NCBI GenBank assembly: GCA_963735495.1
Contig: CAVTLG010000009.1
Span: forward strand, 372,001 to 436,000
Direction: 5' to 3'
From: CAVTLG01 sp963735495
GTDB taxonomy: Bacteria; Chloroflexota; Ktedonobacteria; Ktedonobacterales; Ktedonobacteraceae
Length of the DNA: 64,000 nt
Shown: piece after piece, positions 1-9,155 of the stretch
Numbering within the stretch: position 1 is the stretch's first letter
How the letters are laid out: each line of letters starts with the position of its first letter
Made by a program: the position numbers and the translations under genes
Notes under the pieces: model-generated
Databases searched by the model: none
Told to the model about the DNA's origin: nothing
Seen by the model: only the letters and a program-made list of their open reading frames with translations

Positions 1-594
1 TACGAGAGCCTCGGGATGTGTGTAGCCTTTGTTCTCAGACATGTATGTCTCCTCCATAAGTAAAATAATGCTGTGCGGGACGACTATAAACGCTTGCTTG
101 TTGATACCACTTCCTGCTCATCTCAATTCCTGGCCGGTCTGTGAGTTAGAACATCAACAAAGTCAACTTTACTCTGCTTTATTCTACGTCACTCACGCAA
201 AAAAAGCAACTCCATCTACACACTTTATCCATCTACTGCTCATGATAGATATGCTTGCTACGCTGCAACATATAACGTCGGTGGAAGCTCGGTCCATGAG
301 GGAAACCGGGTTAGGGACGTCACCTATAGGCGCGAACTTAAGAACGGCTGAGTTTCGTCGGCAAACGGGTAGGGGCGTCACCTCGCGTGCGCTCGGGGGC
401 GGTCGCAAGGACACGCCCCTACCCGATTCTCCGACGTTTCTCTGCAAGAATAGAAACTCTGTTGTTGCCCGTTGCCGCATAAAACATGTAACAGTAGTTA
501 CATGTGTCTACTGAAAGCATACATGAGGCCGTGCGGGAAGTCAATGCATCGCGTGTCCATCACTATAGTGAAAATGCACATAGCATGTATGCGA
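1..594. other. Left-end region without a supported gene
   Basis: Overlapping short reading frames occur on both strands, but none has a convincing ribosome binding site or recognisable protein. The notable content is a palindrome cluster at about 300-440, listed separately. The minus-strand hydrolase gene ends at 595. Confidence 0.6.
300..440. repeat. Palindromic repeat cluster, copy 1
   Basis: A 13-bp inverted repeat, CGGGTAGGGGCGT at 366-378 and its complement at 413-425, encloses a GC-rich centre. A related GTTAGGGACGTCACC stretch lies just upstream at about 309. The design (GTAGGGGC arms around GC-rich sequence) resembles the second cluster at 1541-1700, which suggests a dispersed non-coding repeat family or a small non-autonomous element. 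Confidence 0.6.
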
Positions 595-1485
595 TTAGGA
601 GGGCTGCCGCTGTATCCAGTTCACGATATCAGTATCCAGTTGTGTATGATCATCCTCAAGTTCGGTATCATGGTAGTAGTTGTCGTAGCTGATCCACGTT
701 TTGTCAGTGCTGCCCAGAGCCTCATAAAATGAGCGTGTCGCACTGGCGCGCACCGCTTTATCCGTTGTGGCCTGCAAGACGAGAGCAGGGATGGTGATAT
801 TTTTAGCCAGCTTGAGCACTGCTAAACGCATGAACAGTATCTGCACCAGAAACGTCGCCGTGAACGAGCGTCGCCAGAAGGGATCTGCTTCTAGCATACG
901 TACGGCTTCCGGGTTGGCCGTCATATTTTCATGACCACCGGGAGTGCGCCAGGTGCGCCGCGATTTCAGGAGACCACCCAGCAGGATTGACAGCGTATCT
1001 CCCAATGGAAGCTGTGTTGTATCCTGTATCCAGGGATTGAGAAAGATGACACCGGCCAGCATCTGCCCATGCAGTGCGGCGAAGTGTGTCGCAAAGATGC
1101 CTCCCATACTATGACCAAGCACAAAAATTCTGGCGCCGGGATGCCGCTGCTGGATTTCGGTGACGAGGGAGGCAATATCTTGAATATAGGTGCGGTAGTT
1201 GTCGATATGACCATCTGGACCATCCGAGCGACCAAAGCCGCGATGGTCTAGCGCATAAATAGTCAGGTTGCGCGCGGCCAGGCTGTTACCAAGATCAATA
1301 AACCAGCCGCTATGCGCACCCAACCCATGCAGGACGAGCAAGATATCGGAACTATCCGTGCGCCAACTGCGTAGAAAGAGTTTGTGACCGTCTCCCATCG
1401 GCAACATTTCTGTGTCTACTTTGACCGTCGCGGTCTCAAGCATACTTCCCCAGTTGCCTTGAGCTGCTTCTTGATAGCGCATCAT
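595..1485 (-). CDS. Alpha/beta hydrolase, monoacylglycerol-lipase/S33 type
   Basis: Predicted serine hydrolase of the Hydrolase_4 type, which cleaves esters or similar bonds; the real substrate is not evident. The nucleophile elbow GHSMGG puts the catalytic serine at residue 126. An HG oxyanion motif (VLHGLG) lies near residue 53 and a D-H-R-G-F-G-R-S-D block, typical of lysophospholipase-like members, near 80-88. The 296-residue length suits the family, and there is no signal peptide, so it is probably cytoplasmic. The start is a double ATG preceded by GGAGAA at good spacing. It stands alone, with no partner gene on the same strand nearby. Confidence 0.88.
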   Translation of the reverse strand: MMRYQEAAQGNWGSMLETATVKVDTEMLPMGDGHKLFLRSWRTDSSDILLVLHGLGAHSGWFIDLGNSLAARNLTIYALDHRGFGRSDGPDGHIDNYRTYIQDIASLVTEIQQRHPGARIFVLGHSMGGIFATHFAALHGQMLAGVIFLNPWIQDTTQLPLGDTLSILLGGLLKSRRTWRTPGGHENMTANPEAVRMLEADPFWRRSFTATFLVQILFMRLAVLKLAKNITIPALVLQATTDKAVRASATRSFYEALGSTDKTWISYDNYYHDTELEDDHTQLDTDIVNWIQRQPS

Positions 1486-1540
1486 TTCATTTCTCCGTTG
1501 ATTATTTGTAACTACTACTCAGCTGAGGCAACGTTTCAGA

Positions 1541-1700
1541 ACCGTGGAAGTTCGCGTAGGGGCCGAGCCAAGACCTTTTTTGGTGGCCTATGTGCGGCGT
1601 GAGGCGAAGAAAAAAGGTCTTGGCGTTCCCTTGCGGCGGCCCGCCCCGTCTTGCACCCACCCAGGACAACCGCAAGGGATTGTCCCTACGCGGTTCCCGA
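1541..1700. repeat. Palindromic repeat cluster, copy 2, with nested inverted repeats
   Basis: Three nested inverted pairs are visible. Outer GCGTAGGG arms lie at about 1554 and 1691. A perfect 15-bp pair, GCCAAGACCTTTTTT at 1567-1581 and its complement at 1610-1624, sits inside. A TCCCTTGCGG/CCGCAAGGGA pair lies at about 1628 and 1670. Nothing codes here. It lies upstream of the minus-strand hydrolase and resembles copy 1. Confidence 0.65.
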
Positions 1701-2004
1701 TCTGGGTAGTAGTTACGATTATTTTTCTGTCAGAGCGCGATAATCTGAACAGGCTCATCTACGCGCCAGTATATCATAGAATGAGATATCTAGTGCTCAC
1801 TTTTGCATAGATGCTCTATTCATCCTGAGAACGGAACGAATATGAAAACTATGCAAATATACCCCCAATTTTCACGAATTTGGACGTTATGAGTGGCGCT
1901 TTGTTCGTTATATAAGGTAAGGGAGTGTGTTTCTTTGTAAGTATGCAAGGGCATACTTCCCGCATTGGCCCCGTACAGTCGCTAAATGGAGAAAAACTTC
2001 TCTG

Positions 2005-3597
2005 ATGAATACTGTAACGCACGACATTTCATTTTCATTTGATCAGCCAGAATATGCGCAGAATGCCTTACGGAGATTGCTGCAACAAAGGCTGAGCCAG
2101 TTCTCTGCGTCCACGACAAAGACATCAAAGGAGATGATTGTTCGGCAGGCTCTTACTGTGCTGGTCATCGATAGCTATCAAGAGCGCGCGCAGTATATAG
2201 CTATACTCTTGCATGCGATGGGGTATCATCCAATGCTCGTCAACGATGCGCTGGATGCCTTTACTCTTTTTCTGCAGGGAACGCTGATTCCCTTCGCCGT
2301 GGTGCTTGGTCAGGAGGATAGCACAAAACATTTTTTCCTGCTCCGTTTGTTGCAACAAATGACGCAGAAATTTGGTTGGGACACATCCGTGATTCGTCTG
2401 CTTCCCGCAGTCTCCGCGCTGCAACCCACAGGACCGTTGCGGCAACAGTCCTATGTCGGCACAGCTCCGTTACAGGGGTACACAGAGGATGGAAAACCCG
2501 CGTCCACTATGTCAACCGGTTTCGGTAGACCCGCGCAGTCACAGGGGAGTGGAGTATGGGCGCCAGTGGTGAGCACGGTGTCGCCTTCAACACAGCGCAA
2601 CAGTGAGCTATTGTCATCAGCTGCAGAGATACCCGCGACTCAGACGCCGGTGTCCCAACTGCCTTTCCCAGAGCCGGTTATGCCGCCAGCTTTTGCCGTG
2701 CAGAAGCCAGCCGAGAAGAGTGAAAAGCAGCTGCGTGAAAAAGTGTCTCTGGTGGAACAGAACCTGGGCCGCTATCATATCGGGAATCTCGTAGGCGGCA
2801 GCACGTATAGCGATGTGTATCAGATGTATGATCGTCTGCGTGAGCAAGAATGTGCGCTGAAAGCGATGCAAACCGATTTTGTGCCTTTTGATATCTTCGA
2901 ACCAGAGCTGGATGATGTGACGATCTTTCAACAAGAGGCCGAACTGCTGGAAAGACTCCAGCATCCGCATATTCTGCCTGTACTCAATTGTGGCAAGTCG
3001 TATGTGAGTGGTTCTCCGTTCATTTATAAGACGATGCCTTATTGCACAGAGCGTTCTATCGCCCATTGGATCGAGCGTCATGGCGGCGGTGGCTCATTTG
3101 CCGCGCAAGACGTCGTGTATGTGGTCTTGCAACTGGCCGACGCACTCCAGTTTGCCCATGATCGCCAGGTTCTCTATCAAAATTTCAAGTTGTCAAATAT
3201 TCTGGTGATCAACCAGGCTAAGAAAATGAACAAGTTGCAGGTAGCCTGGACTGATTTCGCATTACAGGATGGATCATTTGTCGCGCGTAGCTCTGACGCC
3301 TTCTTATTCGTATCCCCTGAACGCTGGGAGGGGAGAGTCGTGCCCGCGTCGGATCAATACGGGCTGGCTGCCATAACCTACAATTTGCTGACCGGACGTC
3401 CCCCATTTCAGGGCGGTGCAGAGCGGGTGCTCAAGCAACTGCACACGACGATGCAGATACAGGCTCCCAGCAACTTTAATGCGCACATTCCGGCGAGTGT
3501 GGACGATGTGCTGTTGCGCGCACTGGCCAAGAAACCTGAGGAGCGTTTCCCTTCGGTCTGGCAGTTTGCCCTGGCACTCCAACACTGTTTCGTGTAA
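2005..3597 (+). CDS. Receiver-like plus Ser/Thr protein kinase-like (pseudokinase) protein
   Basis: About 530 residues. Residues about 51-130 look like a response-regulator receiver fold (VLVIDSYQERAQY start), followed by a Pro/Ser/Thr-rich linker and a protein kinase fold from about 254. The ATP-anchoring lysine is present (CALKAM, K286) and the glycine loop is weak (GGSTYSDVY). The catalytic HRD is replaced by YQN (391-393) and DFG by DFA (417-419), so phosphotransfer is doubtful. The C-lobe SPERW and D-QYGLA motifs are kept. The ATG at 2005 is chosen because GGAGAA lies upstream; a GTG at 1927 is the alternative. The likely role is ATP-binding scaffold or sensor rather than enzyme. Confidence 0.82.
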   Translation: MNTVTHDISFSFDQPEYAQNALRRLLQQRLSQFSASTTKTSKEMIVRQALTVLVIDSYQERAQYIAILLHAMGYHPMLVNDALDAFTLFLQGTLIPFAVVLGQEDSTKHFFLLRLLQQMTQKFGWDTSVIRLLPAVSALQPTGPLRQQSYVGTAPLQGYTEDGKPASTMSTGFGRPAQSQGSGVWAPVVSTVSPSTQRNSELLSSAAEIPATQTPVSQLPFPEPVMPPAFAVQKPAEKSEKQLREKVSLVEQNLGRYHIGNLVGGSTYSDVYQMYDRLREQECALKAMQTDFVPFDIFEPELDDVTIFQQEAELLERLQHPHILPVLNCGKSYVSGSPFIYKTMPYCTERSIAHWIERHGGGGSFAAQDVVYVVLQLADALQFAHDRQVLYQNFKLSNILVINQAKKMNKLQVAWTDFALQDGSFVARSSDAFLFVSPERWEGRVVPASDQYGLAAITYNLLTGRPPFQGGAERVLKQLHTTMQIQAPSNFNAHIPASVDDVLLRALAKKPEERFPSVWQFALALQHCFV

Positions 3598-3696
3598 CAT
3601 GGGGAGCGGAAAACTGGACAGGTCAATGAGAGAACATAGTGTGCACTTGATGACAACTTCGCGCATTTTACGCCATATAATCATGAAGATTATTGA

Positions 3697-6510
3697 TTAA
3701 CGCCAAGCTGGAGGAACATACTTCAATGGCATTTCACCTTCAGATAGCGTTCGTAGAGTGTCTGCCATGTCGTCAAGCATATACCCGGCATTATAAGAAG
3801 TGGAATAATCATACAATCGTACTCTATCATCATCAGAGTTTGAGTGTTTGCCAATAAAACCTTGATCACTTGCTGCGTCTAATATAGATTGCAGTATAAA
3901 GAAGCGGTCTTCCCTGTCAGAAAAGTTGCAGAGATCAAGATGATATTTTCGCATCAATGCTGGAACATCTAATAGAAATACGCCTGTAACTTCCTGTGCT
4001 TCTGGCTCAACAGTATTGACTCTTGCTGGTTTGGGTGCTTCCCGAGCCTGTGCACGAAAAAATACAATGTGCTCTTTGGGCATGTTACTAAATCTAGGTT
4101 TTGATTGTATGGTGTCTGGAACAAGTTCGTATCCTGGAGCTTCCTCTCTAAACTCCCTTGCCGCCGCTATAGCTGCAATATTCATGTTGCCATCTTTTTT
4201 TAGAGATGCGAGATCTGCAAAATCTACGTTGCCTGATTGTGACATAACGGTATCGGCGGCAAAGGGTTTTTTCCCATAGGCTTCCTTCGCTCTAACTGAA
4301 AGTATCCATGTGTGCGTACCTTCTTTGGTGGCAAGGACACTCGCTTTGAGCTGCTTATCGCCCACTAGCAAAACGCCATGTCTGTTGATGCGCAATGGCA
4401 TTAAATTTGTTGCTTGCTTACCTTTACCTGCTTCCTCATCTCCGGTCTGTATTTCGTGGGTATTGCTATCCAGGCGCAAGCTATTTAAGCTCACGCCAAA
4501 TTCGTTTACAATATGAGCCGCTACTGCTATATATCTTTCCGGCTCTCCACCAACAAAACTTTGCTTGGAGAGAAATGAAGCCGACTCGACTGCCAGATTA
4601 ATATCAACATCTTGCTTATACTCTTTTTTGTACTTACGGGACAAGAGATCGGTATACTCTTTTACTTTTGGGATCTCTAATGCTTTGCGATTGGCTTCGG
4701 TTATGTTGCTCTTATCAGGAACTTCCCTCATTTGTCTAAATAATATTTCCTGCGTTTTTTGTTGCTTGAAGTTATTTAGTTGATCGGTGAGTTTGCTCAC
4801 TTCTTCCTTAAGATTGCTTTGCCGCAGAAGTAACTCGCGTTGTTGTCGTTTTGCTATCTGTCCAGGATCTGTTATTGATTGACCAGAATCTTCTTCTGCT
4901 AGTTTTCGAAATTCGCTTTCGCGTGCAGCGCTTCGTTTTTTTTGAACAGCAATTTGGGTGTGGATGCGCTTTAAATCATCTTGGGCGCTTTCTATATCTT
5001 TCTGATTTTTCTCTATTTGGTCCTGTAAGGGCTGTCTGGCTGGAGCGTAATAATAATCGATAACTGCTTTCATCTTTGCACAAATTTGCTGGTTAGATGT
5101 GGACGGGGACATCTTCACCTCTATAATTGCTCGCATCTTATCAATATGATCTTGTATTTCGGCATCGGTAGATGGGTATGTAGCTATTTGGTCACGTTTT
5201 CTATGATATTCTTCCGTTTTATTGTCCAGTTGTTGAAGTACTGCCTTAGATTTTTCTTCTTCTTTGTGTAATGCCCGGGCTTTTGCGTAAATATTAATGA
5301 CTGGTTGATACTGTGTATCTGTACTATGTTGACGTAGAAATTCTTTGTAGCGTCCCATAATAATTTCTTCAGGCTGCTTCACTGTTGCAATTGCATCATT
5401 ACAAGCTGTGATGAAAGCTGATGGTTGGCTTGCTGTACGTGGCTGTTTAATGGCTTTGCTGATTGCTTCATGCAGAGCAAGCAGTGTATCGTAGTGATGA
5501 ATTGCCTGGGAATAGAGACCCTCTTTTGGTAGTGTTCCAGATGGATACCAACTGGCCTCATCTTGCGCGCGTTCTTGTAGTTCTTTCAGACTTGTGTTCA
5601 GGTTCCGTATTTGATCTTCTACCTTGCCTGGTAGATGTTCCTCCGTAGAAGATAGATTGCTAAAAAAAGTTGAAGAACGAGAGACCTTTTCAAGCTCCCC
5701 GCGATAATCAGCGCAGGTCGCTGCATCTCGATGAGGATGTACTTGCTCTCGATAAAAACGGGTTGATTTCACAGCCTCTTGTCTCTGTGTAAAATTTTTA
5801 TCATACTCCTGGTTATGTTTAAGCAAAACCGTTTTACTGAAATAATCTTTTAATTCTTGTATTGTATTCTCACACTTTTGGAGATTATCTATACGTATGC
5901 CGTCAATTGGTCTAGAGAAATGATGGCCTGACTTTTCAACGTTGTTGCTCCGACAAAATCGAGTAACTACACTTTCAATCTCTTTCTCCTGTTCTCGTAC
6001 TCTTTTAGAAAAATCTGTATAAGAATTCTCATAATATAATGCTGATTCATGTATAGATGTTAATTCACTTTCTGATTTTTTAACTTTTTCAATGGCTTTG
6101 TCTATAACAGGCTTTATTGAAGCTGGGGTGGCTGCATTGCCCTTTGTGCGTCCCAATGTGGTTCTTTGGTCTTTTGGGCTTTGCCTTGATAGAGAATCGC
6201 TACACTGTCGAAGCGCCTTTGTTTCACGCCTTAAAGATCCTACATATTGCTCTTCCCGGCTTTTAGATTGGTTTAAGTCTTTCAGGGCTGCATCAGCTTT
6301 TTGTATATCCTTAAGTATCTCAATTTGGCGATCAATTCTGGATAATTCTGTGTTTTTACTTTCCAGTTTTTCTCGTATATCCTTCGCTTCACTAGCCTGC
6401 ACTTGAACAAAGTCTCCCGAGCGTCTGGGGGAAGGAGAACCCCCTTTCTCAGGTTGATCACTTTTCTCAGGTTGACCACTTGTTTTTTTTAAAGTAGCTA
6501 GTTCATCCAT
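3697..6510 (-). CDS. Large coiled-coil protein with C-terminal Nudix-like domain
   Basis: A 937-residue protein without signal peptide or membrane segment. After a charged Pro/Ser-rich start, residues about 40-620 are mostly heptad-rich helix with long Glu/Lys/Gln coiled coils. From about 690 a globular tail begins. Residues 785-794 read REFREEAPGY, close to the REUxEExGU Nudix signature but with one extra residue and no upstream Gly/Glu at the usual spacing. A later EPEAQEVTGVF strand fits the end of a Nudix fold. It may be a catalytically altered Nudix domain that binds a nucleotide or sugar. It is convergent with the pseudokinase gene. No family name is assigned, and the ribosome binding site is weak. 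Confidence 0.75.
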   Translation of the reverse strand: MDELATLKKTSGQPEKSDQPEKGGSPSPRRSGDFVQVQASEAKDIREKLESKNTELSRIDRQIEILKDIQKADAALKDLNQSKSREEQYVGSLRRETKALRQCSDSLSRQSPKDQRTTLGRTKGNAATPASIKPVIDKAIEKVKKSESELTSIHESALYYENSYTDFSKRVREQEKEIESVVTRFCRSNNVEKSGHHFSRPIDGIRIDNLQKCENTIQELKDYFSKTVLLKHNQEYDKNFTQRQEAVKSTRFYREQVHPHRDAATCADYRGELEKVSRSSTFFSNLSSTEEHLPGKVEDQIRNLNTSLKELQERAQDEASWYPSGTLPKEGLYSQAIHHYDTLLALHEAISKAIKQPRTASQPSAFITACNDAIATVKQPEEIIMGRYKEFLRQHSTDTQYQPVINIYAKARALHKEEEKSKAVLQQLDNKTEEYHRKRDQIATYPSTDAEIQDHIDKMRAIIEVKMSPSTSNQQICAKMKAVIDYYYAPARQPLQDQIEKNQKDIESAQDDLKRIHTQIAVQKKRSAARESEFRKLAEEDSGQSITDPGQIAKRQQRELLLRQSNLKEEVSKLTDQLNNFKQQKTQEILFRQMREVPDKSNITEANRKALEIPKVKEYTDLLSRKYKKEYKQDVDINLAVESASFLSKQSFVGGEPERYIAVAAHIVNEFGVSLNSLRLDSNTHEIQTGDEEAGKGKQATNLMPLRINRHGVLLVGDKQLKASVLATKEGTHTWILSVRAKEAYGKKPFAADTVMSQSGNVDFADLASLKKDGNMNIAAIAAAREFREEAPGYELVPDTIQSKPRFSNMPKEHIVFFRAQAREAPKPARVNTVEPEAQEVTGVFLLDVPALMRKYHLDLCNFSDREDRFFILQSILDAASDQGFIGKHSNSDDDRVRLYDYSTSYNAGYMLDDMADTLRTLSEGEMPLKYVPPAWR

Positions 6511-6808
6511 GATAAAATCTGCAACAGGCCCTTTCTTACAAGAGAGAAAGGCTATATGTCTCCTTCCATCTTATACTGTTTCTTTTTGCATATAATATAG
6601 AGTATACACTCTGCTGGGCCTCCTATTCAAGTCGAAAAGAGGGAAAAACTGTATCTCTTCTCACTTCTGGCCAGGAAAATCAACGGATAGCCCATGCGCT
6701 GTTTACCTTCAAAGAGAGCATGAAAAGCGAGGCCCCCTATAAGAGCCTCGCTATCCCGGAAAACCTGAAAGTTGCCTATCAATTCACTGTACTGACGACC
6801 GCTAAACC
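6511..6808. other. Intergenic region with one hairpin
   Basis: No supported gene. The only clear structure is the hairpin at 6722-6752, described as a terminator for the minus-strand gene above it. Confidence 0.6.
6722..6752 (-). terminator. Rho-independent terminator-like hairpin
   Basis: Read on the minus strand, AGCGAGGC and GCCTCGCT form an 8-bp stem around an 11-base loop, followed by TTTTC. It lies about 60 bases past the stop of the small secreted protein gene and would end its transcript. Confidence 0.6.
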
Positions 6809-7225
6809 TTATGGCTGGCAGACCCATTCTCTCCAACTATGTCCATCTCTGAGAAATATCTCGTGTGCTGCGATGATGTTCGCCGTGGCTTCATAGGGTG
6901 AGTGTCCGCCCTGTGATGTGGTGTACCACGTGCTTGGGTAGAGGATTTGAAACAAACCGGCGGCATGACTGCCCCCAATAGGGGTTGAATTGGTGGCATT
7001 GGGATTCATGGATGACTCGCACTCCGCGACGCGCACCGCTGCCGGGCCGTCGGCTCCAAAAACCTGGTAGATCGTACCTGCGATAGCGTTGTTGGCCGGT
7101 TGACCGTGTGCCTTTTGCACATGAGCGCTAAATGTGATGCCCAGGACTGCCAGTCCAAGCACGATGACAAAAATAAGGTTGATGAGATGTGTATGACGTG
7201 AGAACGTCTGAATGTTTTTCTGCAA
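6809..7225 (-). CDS. Small exported muramidase/transglycosylase-like protein
   Basis: 138 residues. A hydrophobic segment at about 16-36 serves as signal peptide or anchor. The rest is a compact domain with AECESSMNPNATN, GLFQI and a C-terminal HSWREWVC. E-S-x-x-N-P followed by a GLFQI-like block is the pattern of SLT/Rpf-type peptidoglycan-cleaving enzymes, with the Glu in AECESS as catalytic candidate. It probably acts in the wall for remodelling or resuscitation. The start is TTG with GAGGG about 10 bases upstream; there is no in-frame ATG nearby that keeps the signal sequence. It is monocistronic, with a terminator-like hairpin downstream. Confidence 0.72.
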   Translation of the reverse strand: MQKNIQTFSRHTHLINLIFVIVLGLAVLGITFSAHVQKAHGQPANNAIAGTIYQVFGADGPAAVRVAECESSMNPNATNSTPIGGSHAAGLFQILYPSTWYTTSQGGHSPYEATANIIAAHEIFLRDGHSWREWVCQP

Positions 7226-7500
7226 TTTCTATTTGCCCTCTTTCCACTAATACAACTTTCGGTTTTCTACAAAAGATGTTCACTAGATAGCGATGTGTGA
7301 ATTTGCAATCACATATCTGGATCAGTAACAACAGTCGTATGATACCATAGAGTTTTTTGAATTATGGTGAAACGCTATGACACATAGGAAAGATGGGCTA
7401 TACACATATTGGCGCATGGCTTCATACCTCATTGTAGGTACTCTTGCTCATCTGAAATATGGGGACCAGCAAAATCTAGCGGACGAAATACAACAATGTT
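7226..7500. other. Intergenic region, nothing recognised
   Basis: AT-rich spacer between the small exported protein (promoter side) and the end of the MocR gene. No gene or strong repeat was seen. Confidence 0.55.
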
Positions 7501-8997
7501 TTACACGTGATCGAGTATGGTAGCAATTTGACGTATTGCCGTACGAATTTCTTGCTCATTGATAGCTGTATAGCCAAAGAGCAGGCCGCTCTGACGTGGG
7601 GTGGTGAGGTAGTATTCGGCGAGTGGCGGTGTCACAATGCCGTGCAGGGCCAGTTGCCGCGCTATCGTGCTGTCGTGCATCGTCGCAGGTAGCAGGCCAA
7701 CCACGTGCATACCGACAGCCGCTGGCTGAACTGTAAATAAACCCGCCAGCGCGTGCCTCATCTCTTCTAGTAAGATGGCTTGCCGTTCCGCGTAAATAGG
7801 ACGCATGCGCCGGAGATGGCGCACAAAATGTCCCTGGGAGAGAAAATCTGTGAGTATGAGCTGCTCAAGGATAGGCGGTTGCCGATCTGCGATGGCGCGG
7901 GCAGCGGTAAATGCAGCGACGAGATCGGGGGGAACGACAAGATATCCCAGGCGTAATCCAGGGAAAAGCACCTTGCTCATTGTGCCAATGTAGATGACGC
8001 GTCCTGCGTGATCAAGACCCTGCAAAGAGGAGAGCGGTCGACCCGTATAGCGATATTCGCTGTCATAATCGTCTTCAAGAATCCAGGCATCGGCGTGGTT
8101 TGCCCATTGTAGTAACTCCAGACGTCTTGCCAGGCTCATCGTCACACCGAGCGGGTATTGATGCGAGGGGGTAACGTAGGCCAGGCGCGCATCTGGACAA
8201 CAGGCGATTCCGCTGGCGACATTCAGTCCCTCGTTGTCAACTGGGACCGGAATAAGGCGAGCAGCGCTTCCTGACAGGGCACCGTGCGCACCAAGATAGC
8301 AGGGATCTTCGATCCACACCGCATCACCAGGATCGAGCAGAAGACGTGTTGCCAGGTCAATAGCCTGCTGAGAGCCAGAGATGATAATGACCTGTTCCGC
8401 GTCGCAGTGCACGCCACGAGCGGCTCGCAGGTAGGCAGCGATTTCAGCTCGTAATGGTTGATAGCCTGCCGGGTCTGTGTAACCCAGAAGATCGCTGTGA
8501 AAATGTCGTTGGCGTTGTGCCATCAGCCGCGTCCATGCGTCAATGGGAAAAAGATCCAGCGCAGGCAGGCCAGGACGAAAAGCCTTGCCCATCTTCTCAT
8601 ACCCATAGAGAGTGGGTGATACCGCTGTATTGGCCATGCTCGTCCCACGTTGCGAGAGATGACGATGAGGACTGAGCACCTGAGAGGTCTGCTGCTCTGG
8701 CCTTTTGATTTGGAGCAATTCATCGGGCAAGATATCAGCGACATACGTGCCACTCCCGACTTTGCCGTATATATAGCCCTCGGAGAGTAATTGCTCAAAG
8801 GCGCTAATGACGGTCGAGCGGGAGAGTCCAGAGGAGCGCGCAAAGGCACGCGTCGAGGGCAGACGTGTCCCGGCTGCAAACCGGCCTGTCACGATAGTCT
8901 GGCGCAGTCCATCATAAAGCTGGTGGTAGAGTGGCATTGGCGAGTTGGCATCAAGTGTCAGGAGCTGAAAGAGATCGCTTTCTACTGTACTTGCCAT
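7501..8997 (-). CDS. MocR-family transcription regulator (GntR wHTH plus PLP aminotransferase-like domain)
   Basis: 498 residues. Residues about 12-86 form a GntR winged helix (LYHQLYDGLR, GTRLPSTRAFA, GSGTYV). Residues about 140-498 are a fold-type I aminotransferase domain with ILEDDYDSEYRY and the PLP-binding lysine K342 in GTMSKVLFPGLRLGY. MocR proteins sense PLP or amino compounds and usually control an adjacent divergent gene. The start at 8997 is chosen because AAAGGAGTG lies 8 bases upstream; the longer open frame to 9258 has no such site and an unconserved, Cys-rich sequence. The divergent SIS gene is the natural target. Confidence 0.92.
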   Translation of the reverse strand: MASTVESDLFQLLTLDANSPMPLYHQLYDGLRQTIVTGRFAAGTRLPSTRAFARSSGLSRSTVISAFEQLLSEGYIYGKVGSGTYVADILPDELLQIKRPEQQTSQVLSPHRHLSQRGTSMANTAVSPTLYGYEKMGKAFRPGLPALDLFPIDAWTRLMAQRQRHFHSDLLGYTDPAGYQPLRAEIAAYLRAARGVHCDAEQVIIISGSQQAIDLATRLLLDPGDAVWIEDPCYLGAHGALSGSAARLIPVPVDNEGLNVASGIACCPDARLAYVTPSHQYPLGVTMSLARRLELLQWANHADAWILEDDYDSEYRYTGRPLSSLQGLDHAGRVIYIGTMSKVLFPGLRLGYLVVPPDLVAAFTAARAIADRQPPILEQLILTDFLSQGHFVRHLRRMRPIYAERQAILLEEMRHALAGLFTVQPAAVGMHVVGLLPATMHDSTIARQLALHGIVTPPLAEYYLTTPRQSGLLFGYTAINEQEIRTAIRQIATILDHV

Positions 8998-9039
8998 AAA
9001 GAACACTCCTTTCTCGCAGAAACATGCGAAAAGTGGTAT

Positions 9040-9096
9040 GCCCATTCTAGCCGAAAATGGCTCTTGTTGCAAGACCATTGCTGCTTTAGAATGGTG
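9040..9096. promoter_or_regulatory. Candidate MocR operator in the divergent intergenic region
   Basis: CCATTCTA at 9042-9049 and its exact complement TAGAATGG at 9087-9094 form an inverted pair in the 158-bp gap between the MocR gene and the SIS gene. An AAAAGTGGTAT stretch lies just beside the left arm, reminiscent of PdxR-type half sites. The assignment to MocR is inferred from position. Confidence 0.45.
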
Positions 9097-9155
9097 CCAG
9101 TTCGTGCTGTGTAAAGAGGTACAGCAGAGACATCGTCTAGAGAATGGAGATACAC

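Noticed and set aside
29..514. A 161-codon plus-strand frame and an opposite 95-codon frame at the left end
   Set aside because: No ribosome binding site, no protein-like pattern, and both run through the palindrome cluster.
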